Counted from the stretch's first letter, positions 9,527 to 19,548 are shown. The stretch is DNA of 64,000 nucleotides from Chloroflexota bacterium (GCA_023475225.1 JAMCVK010000016.1:1-64000), one strand, 5' to 3'. Translations and numbers: made by a program. The notes: generated from the letters alone by a model not told the origin.

Positions 9527-11050
9527 TCAAAGGATATATCTGCTTAGATCCTCATCCTCCAAGATGCCATGTAGACGCTCCTGCACATAACTAGCGTCTA
9601 TGATGATTTTCTCTCCTTTGTACTCCGGAGCGTTAAAAGAGATGTCCTCCAACACACGCTCCATAACCGTTTGAAGTCGTCTAGCCCCGATATTCTCCAT
9701 CCTCTCATTCATCGAAGCAGTAACATGAGCGAGCTCTCTAATCCCATCGGGCGCAAAAACCAATTCAACGCCCTCCGTTGATAGGAGAGATTGATATTGC
9801 TTCGTTAAAGCGTTCTCCGGCTCTATTAAGATGCGCTCCAGGTCACGCTCGGTCAAGCTTTGCAGCTCGATACGCAACGGAAAACGACCCTGTAGTTCGG
9901 GAATAAGGTCCGCAGGCTTATTATTGTGAAAGGATCCTGCAGCGAGAAAGAGGATGTGATCAGTACGCACCTGACCATATCTAGTTTGCACCAGTGTACC
10001 ATCCAAAATGGGCAGCAGGTCCCTTTGCACTCCCTCACCAGAGACATCGGCCCCTGCCTCTACGCGCGGACCAACAATCTTGTCTAACTCATCGATAAAG
10101 ACGACGCCAGTCTCCTCCACACGCTGCAAGGCTTCCTCGACTAGCGCATCTAAGTTGATGAGCTTATTTGCTTCCTCACGGGTAAGAATCCGCCGCGCTT
10201 CTTTGACCGATACCCTACGCTGACGCTTTTGTGACAAGGCACTCTGGCTCTGCATAAACTCCTGGAAGGCGTCAGTCATTTCTTCGACGGTCATAGCGCC
10301 GGAGAACTCTAATACTGAATTAAATGTGTCAAACTCAGCGTTTGTCTCAATCTCGATGATGGCGTCTTCCAGCTCTTTCCTCTGAAGCAGCTCGGCCACT
10401 CGCTTCCGCTCACGCATAAAATGCCTCTTATCGGAGGAGACTGGTCTCTGTCCGGATCGCCTGTCCGAAACTGCAACGGGACATGTTGGCTCCGCCGTAC
10501 GCTCTCTTGGATATGCCTCCACCTGTCCAGAGGAGTAAGGCTCGCCGCTGACGGTTATTGCGCCACCGGCACCAGCCATGGCTTTTGACGACTGCGCTTG
10601 TGCCTTCGCCGTCACCCGTTGACCGGGCAGGACCGATTGTTCACAAAGGTAACTGATGATCCGTTCTGTGGCCAGATTCTCAGCCTTCACTTTAACCTCC
10701 TGCATCTTCCGCTCGTGAACCATCTCCACACTAGTTTCCACTAAATCATAGATGATTGATTCCACATCGCGTCCTACATAGCCTACCTCTGTGAATTTAG
10801 TTGCCTCCACCTTCACAAAAGGTGCGTCCAGCAATTTTGCAACACGGCGAGCGATCTCTGTCTTACCGACGCCGGTCGGACCAATCATAAGGATATTCTT
10901 TGGGGCAATCTCCCGCCGGAGATCCTCCGGCAATTGGCGTCTGCGATAGCGGTTACGCAGGGCCACAGCAACGGCCTTTTTAGCTTCCGCTTGGCCGATG
11001 ATATATCTATCTAATTCCTGTACTACTACTCTCGGTATTAAATTCTCCAT
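9527..11050 (-). CDS. hslU: ATP-dependent protease ATPase subunit HslU, with enlarged I domain
   Basis: AAA+ unfoldase ring that feeds substrates to HslV. Walker A is GPTGVGKT at residues 57-64. EVGYVGRDVESIIYDL follows, Walker B is VVFIDELDKIV, and the sensor-rich C-terminal domain ends in DLSRYIL, the tail that docks into HslV. ATG 11050 (MENLIPRVVV) is chosen, 8 bases after GGAGG, over a TTG/GTG-type extension to 11083. At 507 residues it is about 50 longer than usual. The excess is a low-complexity Ala/Ser/Gly/Arg stretch at about 141-210 in the I domain. It lies downstream of hslV after a 163-base gap. Confidence 0.95.
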   Translation of the reverse strand: MENLIPRVVVQELDRYIIGQAEAKKAVAVALRNRYRRRQLPEDLRREIAPKNILMIGPTGVGKTEIARRVAKLLDAPFVKVEATKFTEVGYVGRDVESIIYDLVETSVEMVHERKMQEVKVKAENLATERIISYLCEQSVLPGQRVTAKAQAQSSKAMAGAGGAITVSGEPYSSGQVEAYPRERTAEPTCPVAVSDRRSGQRPVSSDKRHFMRERKRVAELLQRKELEDAIIEIETNAEFDTFNSVLEFSGAMTVEEMTDAFQEFMQSQSALSQKRQRRVSVKEARRILTREEANKLINLDALVEEALQRVEETGVVFIDELDKIVGPRVEAGADVSGEGVQRDLLPILDGTLVQTRYGQVRTDHILFLAAGSFHNNKPADLIPELQGRFPLRIELQSLTERDLERILIEPENALTKQYQSLLSTEGVELVFAPDGIRELAHVTASMNERMENIGARRLQTVMERVLEDISFNAPEYKGEKIIIDASYVQERLHGILEDEDLSRYIL

Positions 11051-11213
11051 CACTCCAGCCTCCGTGAACCAGCATTTAGCCAAAAGTCACGGCCTTATCC
11101 TTACGGATACGGCCGTGCCTTTTGTCCAATCACGGATAACGGTTATTCCCCTAATCAGTTTAGCACAAGAGATGGTAAAAAGACAACCGCATCGTAGATC
11201 TGGTGGAGTATGG

Positions 11214-11789
11214 TCAAGCATCGCTGGATCGAGACTCCTCCCCAACAGCCACGCGGTTCGGTTGTAGCTCCAAGACGGTGATATTGTCATTGGTGTATAT
11301 ACAAAGCGAAGCAGCGATCTCCATCGCTCTACGAGCTATCTCCGGCGCTGTTAAATCGGAGTGGGTTAGTAAGGCTTTAGCCGCCGCTTGGGCATATGGG
11401 CCACCGGAACCGATGGCTACGACATTATCATCCGGCTCAATGACCTCCCCATCACCGGAAAGCACCAATAGATGCTCGGCATTGGCAACGATCAACCATG
11501 CCTCCAGGCGGCGTAGATAGCGATCCGTCCGCCATTCCTTGGCCAGCTCAACAGCGGCCTTCCTCAGATTACCACTATGCTTGTCCAGGTGGCCTTCGAA
11601 TTTCTCAAAGAGGGTCAGGGCGTCAGCTACGGCCCCCGCGAAACCGGCTAGAACCTGATCATGGTAGAGGGTACGAATCTTTCTCGCCGTGCGCTTCATA
11701 ATGACCTCGCCAATCGTAACCTGACCATCACCGGCCATAGCTATGTGATCCTTGATTTTTACAGCCACAACCGTCGTCGCTCTGATCAT
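11214..11789 (-). CDS. hslV: ATP-dependent protease proteolytic subunit HslV
   Basis: Proteasome-beta-like N-terminal-nucleophile threonine protease that partners HslU. The catalytic Thr would be exposed after removal of MIRA, leaving TTVVAVK. Typical AGDGQVT and [14 protein letters not shown] segments follow, as does [15 protein letters not shown] near 130. 191 residues is slightly above average because of an extended C-terminus. The ATG overlaps the mltG stop (ATGA), suggesting coupling to mltG rather than an own promoter. Confidence 0.95.
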   Translation of the reverse strand: MIRATTVVAVKIKDHIAMAGDGQVTIGEVIMKRTARKIRTLYHDQVLAGFAGAVADALTLFEKFEGHLDKHSGNLRKAAVELAKEWRTDRYLRRLEAWLIVANAEHLLVLSGDGEVIEPDDNVVAIGSGGPYAQAAAKALLTHSDLTAPEIARRAMEIAASLCIYTNDNITVLELQPNRVAVGEESRSSDA

Positions 11790-12865
11790 TGTGCACCTCT
11801 ATACTTCTGCACGTTTTGGGCGTGCTCTTCCAGGGTCCTGGCGAAAATATGGGAACCATCCTCCTTAGCTACAAAATACAGGTAATCAGTTTGGGCCGGT
11901 TCGAGAACCGCCTTTATGGCTGCCAGCCCGGGGTTACAAATCGGCCCTGGGGGCAATCCACCATACCTGTACGTATTATAAGGGGAATCAACTTCTAAAT
12001 CCTTATAGAGAAGTGCCTTTTTCCAATAACTACCCCTCTCCGTCGAGCTGCCCTTGACCAACGCATATTGCACGGTCGGATCTGCTTGAAGCAACATACC
12101 TCTTTTGAGACGATTGAGGTAAACGCTGGCAATAGTAGCCCGCTCGCTGGGCATACGTGCCTCCCGCTCCACTATGGAGGCAAGGGTTATCACCTGATGG
12201 ATAGTTAAGCCCATATCAGCCGCTTGTTGGCGCATCATTGGCGTAAAGTGTCGTCCAAAGTTGTCCAACATAGCTTGCACCAGCTGCTCAGGGGTGATAT
12301 TAGGTGGGATGCGGTAAGTGTCAGGAAATAGATAACCTTCCAGGGAAGCGTTCTTCGGCCGGCTGGCCAGAAAGTCGGCCTCAAAACGTCCATCGGTGAC
12401 GATTCGCATGAAGTCACCACGTGAGCTTATACCTCGTCTTTCTACGGCATCAGCCATTTCCAGCGCCCGCCAGCCCTCCGGAAAGGTGATCAGAGAACCC
12501 ACGTAGCGACCCCGTTGTAAGCGATCAATAATCTCGTTTACCGTCATGTTAGCACGAAGCTCGTAATCACCAGCTTCCAGACGGTTCTCTACACCGCGCA
12601 CCTTCACCATCAAGCGGAATAGCCAGCGATTTTTGATCAATCCCTGCGACTCCAGATTCTCGGCTATAGCCGCAGCCGTTTCACCCTCCTTGACTACAAA
12701 TTTTACTGGGTGTTGATCAGTACTGGGGCGAGAATCGAGCCAGCTACTAAGATGTAGAAGAGCGGATTCGGCGATCGTCGCTTGCCAGCGGCTGACAGTG
12801 AGAGCACTGATCGTACACAGCGAAAAGGTGATCAAGAAAAGAAGGATGACGGTAATTTTTTTCAA
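11786..12865 (-). CDS. mltG: Endolytic murein transglycosylase MltG (YceG-like)
   Basis: Membrane-anchored lytic transglycosylase that trims nascent glycan strands and sets peptidoglycan chain length. TTG 12865 ([14 protein letters not shown]) is preferred because it has GAGGG 7 bases upstream and puts a single membrane anchor at the N-terminus. An in-frame TTG at 12916 overlapping the ruvX stop is the alternative. A LysM-like segment ([20 protein letters not shown]) precedes the YceG domain. The catalytic Glu is in [14 protein letters not shown], and [20 protein letters not shown] is characteristic. ruvX-mltG adjacency is common in bacteria. Confidence 0.93.
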   Translation of the reverse strand: MKKITVILLFLITFSLCTISALTVSRWQATIAESALLHLSSWLDSRPSTDQHPVKFVVKEGETAAAIAENLESQGLIKNRWLFRLMVKVRGVENRLEAGDYELRANMTVNEIIDRLQRGRYVGSLITFPEGWRALEMADAVERRGISSRGDFMRIVTDGRFEADFLASRPKNASLEGYLFPDTYRIPPNITPEQLVQAMLDNFGRHFTPMMRQQAADMGLTIHQVITLASIVEREARMPSERATIASVYLNRLKRGMLLQADPTVQYALVKGSSTERGSYWKKALLYKDLEVDSPYNTYRYGGLPPGPICNPGLAAIKAVLEPAQTDYLYFVAKEDGSHIFARTLEEHAQNVQKYRGAQ

Positions 12866-12912
12866 TCGGAATCCCTCTAGACAAAGCGCCTTTACGGCTG
12901 CATCGAATAGCC

Positions 12913-13344
12913 TCAATCTGGCTGTTTAGTGATTCTATTCAAATAATCCAAATAGCTTTGGAGCATAAGAGCGGCCGCGGCGGCATCAATCTTCTTTTTA
13001 CGTTCGGTTCGTTTGACACCAGCGGCAATCAACATCTTCTCCGCCGCCACTGTAGTCAATCGTTCGTCCCAAAAGACCACCTCTATCCCCAGATGCTGTC
13101 GCAGATGTTCACCAAAAGATAGGGCCTTTTCCGCCTGTTCGCCAATCGTCCCCTTCATATGTTTGGGCACCCCGATGACAATCGCCTCAATCCCATATTC
13201 TTGCACCAAATTGGCGATCAGCGCCAGGTCCCTTTTGAGAGAAACGCGCTGGATCACCGTTACGGGCCGAGCAAAGGAGAGCACAACATCGCCGACTGCC
13301 ACGCCTATTCTCCTGTCACCGACATCTAATCCCAGTAGACGCAC
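12913..13344 (-). CDS. ruvX: Holliday junction resolvase-like protein RuvX (YqgF)
   Basis: RNase H-fold protein implicated in pre-16S rRNA 5'-end maturation and called a putative Holliday junction resolvase. The N-terminal LGLDVGDRRIGVAVGD carries the catalytic Asp. VIGVPKHMKGTIGEQAEKA and VFWDERLTTVAAEKML follow, as in the whole family. Length of 143 is normal. GTG 13344 has only a weak ribosome-binding site, which fits translation within the alaS operon. Confidence 0.93.
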   Translation of the reverse strand: MRLLGLDVGDRRIGVAVGDVVLSFARPVTVIQRVSLKRDLALIANLVQEYGIEAIVIGVPKHMKGTIGEQAEKALSFGEHLRQHLGIEVVFWDERLTTVAAEKMLIAAGVKRTERKKKIDAAAAALMLQSYLDYLNRITKQPD

Positions 13345-13353
13345 TGTTCTATC

Positions 13354-14811
13354 CTATTCCACACCCGTGGCCTCACCCTCGACCAGCACTCGTATCCGTA
13401 AAGCTCTCTTCCCCCAACCTGGCTCGATCCGAACCTCCGCTTCCTTGGCCAAGATTGCAGATCTGGATAAATAATACTTCGCTTCATATACTGTCTTCCA
13501 ACGCAGGCTCTGTCGGATACGGTCTTCATTGATTTGGGCCACTGCTTTCGCTTGTACTCGCACGAGGAAGACCAGGTCTCGGCCATCAAGTCTGATCATC
13601 TCCGCCGGCCAGATTTTGAGCGTGCTACTGGATATAACAAAGCCCGGTGGTAGCCTCGGCTGCCACCCCTGCCGAATTAGATTATCGACGTCTTTAACAT
13701 AGAACGTCGTACCGCTAGCGCGTAGCTTGGCCTTTAAGTTCAAGGCCCTTGCCTCTTCACTAACTTTCTTATCGTACTCCTCCTCCAAGGGGATCAGCTC
13801 GACGGACTGCTCCGGCATCGATTCATTTTCCCTTAGCCCCATTTTCAGTTGGGTAAGAGCTTCCTGCCTCATCCTTTCCAACAGCTTTTTTCTTACCTGT
13901 TCCCTATCTCGCTCAGCTACCACGGTGATCTCCTTCTCCCCTCCACCACTGATCGCCTCCTCGTTGAACACAGCCACCTGGTAACCTAGATTCCCAATAA
14001 TCCTCGTGATCTGAAGACGACCGACGTTTGCTCGACTGCCCGGCTCGACGGCCACAATTTTGGTCTGGGCGATGCGGCCGGGCATCGCTGCCAGATTAGC
14101 ATCCCCTAAGGTAACAAAGCGGATATCATCGTTGGTGCTTACTAAAGTACCACTCGGGATGACGATCGGATTGTTTGTGCGATTCGAGAAGGTCACATAT
14201 CCCTCAGCCCTAGCGCTTCCAGTCGATTTCTTACCGGTAACTGGCACCTGCTCTGACCCCTCCAAAAGTAGAGAGACCGCTCGGGCTGGGATTCGCCGTG
14301 CCTTGTAATCCACTACGCTTACAGATGGATCGGCCCTGATTTCCATTGTTTCAGATAAAGGTTGTGAGGCCGGGGCGAGGACGACGGTCATCTCAGGCAC
14401 TAAAAGATAAACGGTGAGGGCAACAAGGGAGATGAAAACGGCCGTCAAGCTAAGACCTAACAATATCTTGACCCTTCCCTGAGTTGAGGGAATAGGGTGC
14501 CTGACCACCGCATGCCGATAGCTTTCTACGGAGCCAAATACCGCTAAGCTCTCTTGACGAGCGAGGCGTCTGACTGTAGGATCGTTACTGATGATTGACA
14601 GCCGTATAGAAAGCTTCTTTGCCTGCCGGCGCAGTATACGCATGGCCGCTGGGCTGGATAACACATCCCTACCCGCCGGCAGCACCAGGGCCACTTGTTC
14701 GGCTTCCAATTTGGCCAGTCTCCGCCTTACGGAGGATAAATCATCATCGGCATCAAGATAGATGATCTCCTCACGACCAGCTGTGGCCACCTCACCTCTC
14801 CGATAGCTCAA
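13354..14811 (-). CDS. Baseplate J/gp47-like membrane protein of Chloroflexota type
   Basis: Function unknown. The 485-residue protein has a cytoplasmic N-terminal domain (about 1-110) of Rossmann-like character (EEIIYLDADDDLSSVRRRLAK). One membrane segment follows at about 118-138 (ILLGLSLTAVFISLVALTVYL), then a large extracytoplasmic region that includes a baseplate-J-like beta segment (EGYVTFSNRT, IVIPSGTLVSTND, IVAVEPGSRANVG). It overlaps the alaS stop (TTGA) and sits directly before ruvX. Chloroflexota genomes often carry such a protein, annotated as baseplate J/gp47 family, next to ruvX. There are no other phage genes nearby, so a cell-envelope role is more likely than a phage role. Confidence 0.7.
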   Translation of the reverse strand: MSYRRGEVATAGREEIIYLDADDDLSSVRRRLAKLEAEQVALVLPAGRDVLSSPAAMRILRRQAKKLSIRLSIISNDPTVRRLARQESLAVFGSVESYRHAVVRHPIPSTQGRVKILLGLSLTAVFISLVALTVYLLVPEMTVVLAPASQPLSETMEIRADPSVSVVDYKARRIPARAVSLLLEGSEQVPVTGKKSTGSARAEGYVTFSNRTNNPIVIPSGTLVSTNDDIRFVTLGDANLAAMPGRIAQTKIVAVEPGSRANVGRLQITRIIGNLGYQVAVFNEEAISGGGEKEITVVAERDREQVRKKLLERMRQEALTQLKMGLRENESMPEQSVELIPLEEEYDKKVSEEARALNLKAKLRASGTTFYVKDVDNLIRQGWQPRLPPGFVISSSTLKIWPAEMIRLDGRDLVFLVRVQAKAVAQINEDRIRQSLRWKTVYEAKYYLSRSAILAKEAEVRIEPGWGKRALRIRVLVEGEATGVE

Positions 14812-17417
14812 TGCCTCTGGTTCCTCACCAGTTTAGACACCAGTCGTAATGCCTCCTGCATCTTGCTCACATCCTTCCCACCAGCCTGAGCCATATCTGC
14901 TCGTCCACCACCACTCCCACCAACGATGGCCGCTACCTGTTTTAGCAGTTGCCCAGCATGCAAGGGCAAATCCGGTGAAACCATGGCCACAAAGCTCGGT
15001 TTGCGGCCAATGACTGTCCCCAGAACGACGACGCTCGTCCCTAGTTGCTCTCGCAGCATATCACCCATCTCACGCAGTATTTCCATGCTCGCTGCGTCCA
15101 CCTTGGCTGCCACCACCTTTATCCCATCAACATCCTCAGCCAAGCCCAAGAGCGCCTCCACCTGCTTCAGGGCCAAGGACCTTTGGAGCTGTACTATCTG
15201 TCGTTGTTGACTCTGCAATTCAGCCAACAGGGTCTCCACTTTGCTCTCCACATCATCTGTTTGCAACCGCCTTTCCAAACGCTCCAACAGATGCAGCCGT
15301 TCGGAAGCATACTGCTGTGCGGCCCGTCCAGCCACGGCCTCTATGCGCCGCAGACCAGTACCGATGCCCACCTCACTGATGAGATGACAATAACCGATTT
15401 CCCCTGTCTGCTGCACATGGGTGCCGCCACACAGCTCTAGGCTATAATCACCGACTTTCACCATCCGTACAATATCGCTGTACTTCTCCCCAAAGAGGGC
15501 TATAGCCCCACTGGCGATAGCCTGAGCATAGCTGGTCTCAGCGGCACCTATCACGGTATCCTCGCGAATCTTTTGGTTAATCAAATCCTCAATACTGTCT
15601 AATTCTTGCTCGGATAATGGCCGCGGGTGCGAGAAGTCGAACCGCAGATGGTCCGGCAGCACAAGAGAGCCCGACTGATGGACGTGGGAGCCAAGAACAT
15701 TGCGCAGTGCCCACTGGAGAAGATGGGTAGCCGTGTGATGAGCCGCAATATCGTGGCGACGCTGCTGGGCCACCTGAGCAAGCACCACATCGCCTATCTG
15801 CAACTGTCCCTCAACGACCCGGCCGCGGTGGACGATTAGTCCAGGTTTAGGACGCTGGGTATCTTCGATCTCGGCACGGCCACCGTCACCCTGAATAAGC
15901 CCAGTATCGCCGACTTGTCCGCCACTCTCCGGATAGAATGGGGTCTCTCGCAAAACTATCTCTAATTCCTCACCAGCTGAGGCTGTATCAACCAGGGCAC
16001 CATCAATGAGTAGGGCCACGATCTGAGTTAATAACTCTAACTGTTCGTAGCCCACAAACTTGGTCTGAACGTCCCCCAATGCCTGGTAAGCCTCCCATTC
16101 TTCCTTTCGAGCCAGCGAGAACTTATGTGCAGCCCGAGCCGTTTCCCGTTGATGCTCCATCGCCTGCTCGAAGCCTTCCAGGTCGACGCCCAGCCCATGC
16201 TCTACCGCTACCTCCACAGTCAGCTCCTTGGGGAAGCCGTAGGTATCATAGATCCTAAAGGCCCTCTCACCGGGGATAACCGACCATCCCTGTGCTTTCG
16301 TCTCACGAATAACTTCATCGAGGACGGTTAAGCCCATCCCCAAGGTCTGATTGAATCGTTCTTCCTCCAGGGCGATTACGGTCAATATGAATTCGCGACG
16401 CTGGGACATTTCTGGGTAGGCATGCTGCATCAGGGCGATAACCGTCTCAGCCGTCTCTACCAGGAATGGCTGCTGAAGTCCAAGCAATCGCCCATGTCGT
16501 ATCGCTCGGCGCAATACACGGCGCAGAATATAGCCGCGCCCCTCATTACTGGGTAAAACCCCATCGGCCACAAGAAAGGTTATGGCCCGACTGTGATCCG
16601 CGATGACGCGCAGGGAGAAATCCTGGCGAGGATCGCTGCCATAACGTACCCGCGTTAAGTCAGCCGCCTTTTGGATGAGGGGAGCAAACAGGTCTGTCTC
16701 GTAGACAGAGGCACGGCCCTGTAATAACATCGCCACCCGTTCTATGCCCAGCCCGGTATCAATGTGTTTCTTGGGCAGAAGTGTTCGCTGTCCACGCTCA
16801 TCCTGGTAGTATTGCATAAATACCAAATTCCAGAACTCCAGGAATCGCTCGCAAGAACAGCCGGGCTTACAATCAGGACGACCACACCCGAGTCCTGCTC
16901 CCCGGTCAAGATACAATTCAGAGTCAGGTCCGCACGGCCCAGTTTCACCCGCCGGCCCCCACCAATTTTCTTCGAGTCGCACGATGCGTTCCGCAGGCAA
17001 CGGCGTCAGTTCTTGCCACAATTGGTAGGCCTCATTGTCCTCCGGGTGGATGGTTACCCAAAGCCTATCCACCGGCATGTGAAAACGTTGGGTAACCAGC
17101 TCCCAGGCAAAAGCGATGGCTTCACCCTTGAAATAATCACCTACCGAGAAATTGCCCAGCATTTCAAAGAAGGTCAGGCTTCTTTCATTGCCCACCGACT
17201 CGATATCGCTGGTGCGAAAACACTTCTGCACGGAAGCGAGGCGCTGATGCGGTGGTGCGATTTCGCCCATGAAGTATGGTTTTACCTGCACCATTCCTGC
17301 ATTAGTAAGGAGCAAGGTAGGGTCACCCTCCGGTATTAGCGACGAGCTAGGGATAATCAAATGTCCCTTCTCTGCAAAGAACTCGAGGAAGGTCCTCCTA
17401 ATTTCAGCGCTTAACAT
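14808..17417 (-). CDS. alaS: Alanyl-tRNA synthetase
   Basis: Charges tRNA-Ala. The protein has the complete set of domains: class II core (RTFLEFFAEKGH, SLTFFEMLGNFSVGDYFK), a tRNA-recognition domain, the editing domain with HHTATHLLQWALR and CGGTHVQQTGEIG zinc ligands, and a C-terminal DHHA1-type part rich in Gly (GGSGGGRADMAQAGG). I choose ATG 17417 (MLSAEIRRTF), matching the family N-terminus. An ATG at 17444 lies only one base from its Shine-Dalgarno. About 869 residues, normal. It is preceded by larC and larB on the same strand and overlaps the next gene by 4 bases. Confidence 0.96.
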   Translation of the reverse strand: MLSAEIRRTFLEFFAEKGHLIIPSSSLIPEGDPTLLLTNAGMVQVKPYFMGEIAPPHQRLASVQKCFRTSDIESVGNERSLTFFEMLGNFSVGDYFKGEAIAFAWELVTQRFHMPVDRLWVTIHPEDNEAYQLWQELTPLPAERIVRLEENWWGPAGETGPCGPDSELYLDRGAGLGCGRPDCKPGCSCERFLEFWNLVFMQYYQDERGQRTLLPKKHIDTGLGIERVAMLLQGRASVYETDLFAPLIQKAADLTRVRYGSDPRQDFSLRVIADHSRAITFLVADGVLPSNEGRGYILRRVLRRAIRHGRLLGLQQPFLVETAETVIALMQHAYPEMSQRREFILTVIALEEERFNQTLGMGLTVLDEVIRETKAQGWSVIPGERAFRIYDTYGFPKELTVEVAVEHGLGVDLEGFEQAMEHQRETARAAHKFSLARKEEWEAYQALGDVQTKFVGYEQLELLTQIVALLIDGALVDTASAGEELEIVLRETPFYPESGGQVGDTGLIQGDGGRAEIEDTQRPKPGLIVHRGRVVEGQLQIGDVVLAQVAQQRRHDIAAHHTATHLLQWALRNVLGSHVHQSGSLVLPDHLRFDFSHPRPLSEQELDSIEDLINQKIREDTVIGAAETSYAQAIASGAIALFGEKYSDIVRMVKVGDYSLELCGGTHVQQTGEIGYCHLISEVGIGTGLRRIEAVAGRAAQQYASERLHLLERLERRLQTDDVESKVETLLAELQSQQRQIVQLQRSLALKQVEALLGLAEDVDGIKVVAAKVDAASMEILREMGDMLREQLGTSVVVLGTVIGRKPSFVAMVSPDLPLHAGQLLKQVAAIVGGSGGGRADMAQAGGKDVSKMQEALRLVSKLVRNQRH

Positions 17418-17495
17418 TAGTGCACCGCTCCTGATAGACACCATCCCTCCTCTAGCGCCCTGATCCGACTGCTGAAGAGCTGCTCCACAAGAATT

Positions 17496-18674
17496 TCATC
17501 CATCCTGTTGACTGCGTAGAGCCCTCTCTTGAACAATACGATAAACCTCTTCTAAGAGCAAACCGTGCTCAAGGGCTATCTTTCGACAATCTTCATATTC
17601 TGGAGTACGGCTGATCTTGTTCGCCCACGACTTTACTTTCACTCCAACAGGACCCCAGGGTGTATCTACCTTCTCTTGCCAACGCATCGCCTTCAGCCGC
17701 TGAAATTCAGCGTAGCGCACACCCAGCGTGGTTGTCTCTGTTAATATTTTTTCAGCCAGCTCACCAGCCATCTCCGGAGCCGCGAGCACACTTAACTTGA
17801 CTCCTGGTCGATTTTTCTTCATCTGAATGGGGGTGAAGTAGACATCGAGCGCCCCCAGAGCGAACAGCCTTTCCATCGTGTAGCCCAGGAGCTCAGGGCT
17901 CATATCGTCGATATTGGCCTCGATCAGGATGATCTTGTCCTGCTTTCGAGCGTCCGCTAGCGGCTCTCCCAGCCAGACACGTAAGGCGTTCGGCCAGGAC
18001 AGTTCCTTCTGCCCAAATCCGTAGCCTATCTTCTCCACCCGCATCAATGGTTGAGAGAAGGTAGCCAATTCGCAGAGGATAGCCGCGCCGGTGGGGGTCA
18101 CGATCTCGACCTCCGCCCCACCGGGCGAGACGGGCGCCCCAGCTGCCCTTACCAGCTCTAAAACGGCTGGAGACGGCACAGGCAAGATGCCGTGGTCGCA
18201 CTTAACCCTGCCAGAGCCCAGGGGCAAAGATGAGGCATAGACCGACTCGACTCCCAGGAGATCCAGGCAGATGGCCGTGCCAACAACATCAATGATGGCA
18301 TCAACCGCGCCAACCTCGTGAAAATGTACCTCCTCCGGGCTGATACCATGAACCATCGCCTCCGCCTTGGCTAACTGTTGAAAAATACGGCCGCTTCTTT
18401 CCTTGATCCGTATCTCCAGATTGCTACGGTCGATCAATTCAAGAATATCGGCCAGATGGCGATGAGGATGCGCCTGCTCCCCTGGCACCCTAACACAGAC
18501 CTGCGTCCCCTGCAAGCCGCCCTTCACAACCTTCCCCACTGTCAGCTCATAGCCACCCAGCTCCAGATTGCTTAAGGCCGCCCGTAAGACATCCGCCGGC
18601 ACCCCCGCATCCAATAGGGCCGCCAAGCACATATCGCCACTTATACCTGAATAGCAGTCAAAATAAGCAATCAT
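17496..18674 (-). CDS. larC: Nickel-pincer cofactor biosynthesis protein LarC
   Basis: LarC inserts nickel into the pyridinium-3,5-bisthiocarboxylate mononucleotide cofactor, using CTP, in the last step of nickel-pincer nucleotide synthesis. The N-terminal YFDCYSGISGDMCLAALLDAG and the HFHEVGAVDAIIDVVG block are diagnostic, with EANIDDMSPELLGYTMERLF in the C-terminal half. Here it is one continuous frame of about 392 codons. In Lactobacillus larC is split by a programmed frameshift. ATG 18674 begins one base after the larB stop; an ATG at 18689 overlapping larB is also possible. No larA or larE is in the window. Confidence 0.92.
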   Translation of the reverse strand: MIAYFDCYSGISGDMCLAALLDAGVPADVLRAALSNLELGGYELTVGKVVKGGLQGTQVCVRVPGEQAHPHRHLADILELIDRSNLEIRIKERSGRIFQQLAKAEAMVHGISPEEVHFHEVGAVDAIIDVVGTAICLDLLGVESVYASSLPLGSGRVKCDHGILPVPSPAVLELVRAAGAPVSPGGAEVEIVTPTGAAILCELATFSQPLMRVEKIGYGFGQKELSWPNALRVWLGEPLADARKQDKIILIEANIDDMSPELLGYTMERLFALGALDVYFTPIQMKKNRPGVKLSVLAAPEMAGELAEKILTETTTLGVRYAEFQRLKAMRWQEKVDTPWGPVGVKVKSWANKISRTPEYEDCRKIALEHGLLLEEVYRIVQERALRSQQDG

Positions 18675-18675
18675 G

Positions 18676-19476
18676 TTAAGACGATCCATTCTTCGTTTGT
18701 TGGCCAGAGGATTGGCCCCGTGCCCTGGCCACTCGATTGGCGATCAGGGCGGCGATAGCCCCGGCTCCGATACCATTATCAATATTCACCACGGCCAAGC
18801 CAGGCGAACAGGTTTGCAACATTGAGAGCAAGGCCGTCACGCCTCCACCGCCGAGTCCATAACCTGTGGAAACGGGTAGTCCAATTACCGGTATATCAAC
18901 TAGCCCGGCCACCACCGATGGAAGGGCACCATCCATCCCAGCCGCCACTATTAGGACATCTACCGAAGCCTCCAGCATTGCTTTCAAAGGGCGAAATAGC
19001 CGGTGGAGGCCAGCTACCCCCACATCGTAGGCAGTTAAGACCTCACAACCCATCTCACTAGCGATAATCTGCGCCTGCTCAGCCACCGCTACATCAGAGG
19101 TACCGGCCGTGATGATGCCAACCCTGCCACCGCTCTTTTCCACCTGTCGCGGCACTTGCCGCAAAACGACCATCCCTGAAACGGGATATGCATCGATACA
19201 ATATTCGGCAAATTCCTTCTGAAGCAGGGCGAGAAGCTCCGAGTCTACCCGACTGATCAACGCCCGACCATTGGCGGTTAAGAATGAGCGCGCGCTTTCA
19301 ACGATCTGCTCCGGGCGCTTGTTACCGGCCATTATGACCTCCGGAACACCCTTTCTAGCCTCGCGCCTGAAATCGAGGTTCATCTGGGACCCAGACCCAA
19401 GGCCCATCCCCTCTATTTGCTCAACAGCGATCAAAATGTTCCTCCACAGATCATCCAATGCACCGGCCAAGGTCAT
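18676..19476 (-). CDS. larB: Nickel-pincer cofactor biosynthesis protein LarB
   Basis: LarB carboxylates the nicotinate ring of NaAD, the first committed step of the nickel-pincer cofactor. Its C-terminal half is related to PurE-type AIR carboxylases: GIITAGTSDVAVAEQAQIIASEMG at about 130-153, AAGMDGALPSVVAGL, and GYGLGGGGVTALLSMLQ. The N-terminal LDFRREARKGVPEVIMAGNK is typical of LarB. The start is uncertain. ATG 19476 abuts GAGGGG, and TTG 19470 has better spacing. It is first in the larB-larC-alaS transcript and divergent from glyS. Confidence 0.92.
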   Translation of the reverse strand: MTLAGALDDLWRNILIAVEQIEGMGLGSGSQMNLDFRREARKGVPEVIMAGNKRPEQIVESARSFLTANGRALISRVDSELLALLQKEFAEYCIDAYPVSGMVVLRQVPRQVEKSGGRVGIITAGTSDVAVAEQAQIIASEMGCEVLTAYDVGVAGLHRLFRPLKAMLEASVDVLIVAAGMDGALPSVVAGLVDIPVIGLPVSTGYGLGGGGVTALLSMLQTCSPGLAVVNIDNGIGAGAIAALIANRVARARGQSSGQQTKNGSS

Positions 19477-19548
19477 CCCCTCTCTGTCTCTATTGGTATT
19501 ATACGTCAATTCGGCAGTCTTCTCCCTTTACAAAACATTCAGAAACTG

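Noticed and set aside
13354-14811. Prophage or contractile injection system suggested by baseplate J similarity
   Set aside because: No other phage or tail genes are near. The gene sits in a stable core operon and has a membrane anchor.
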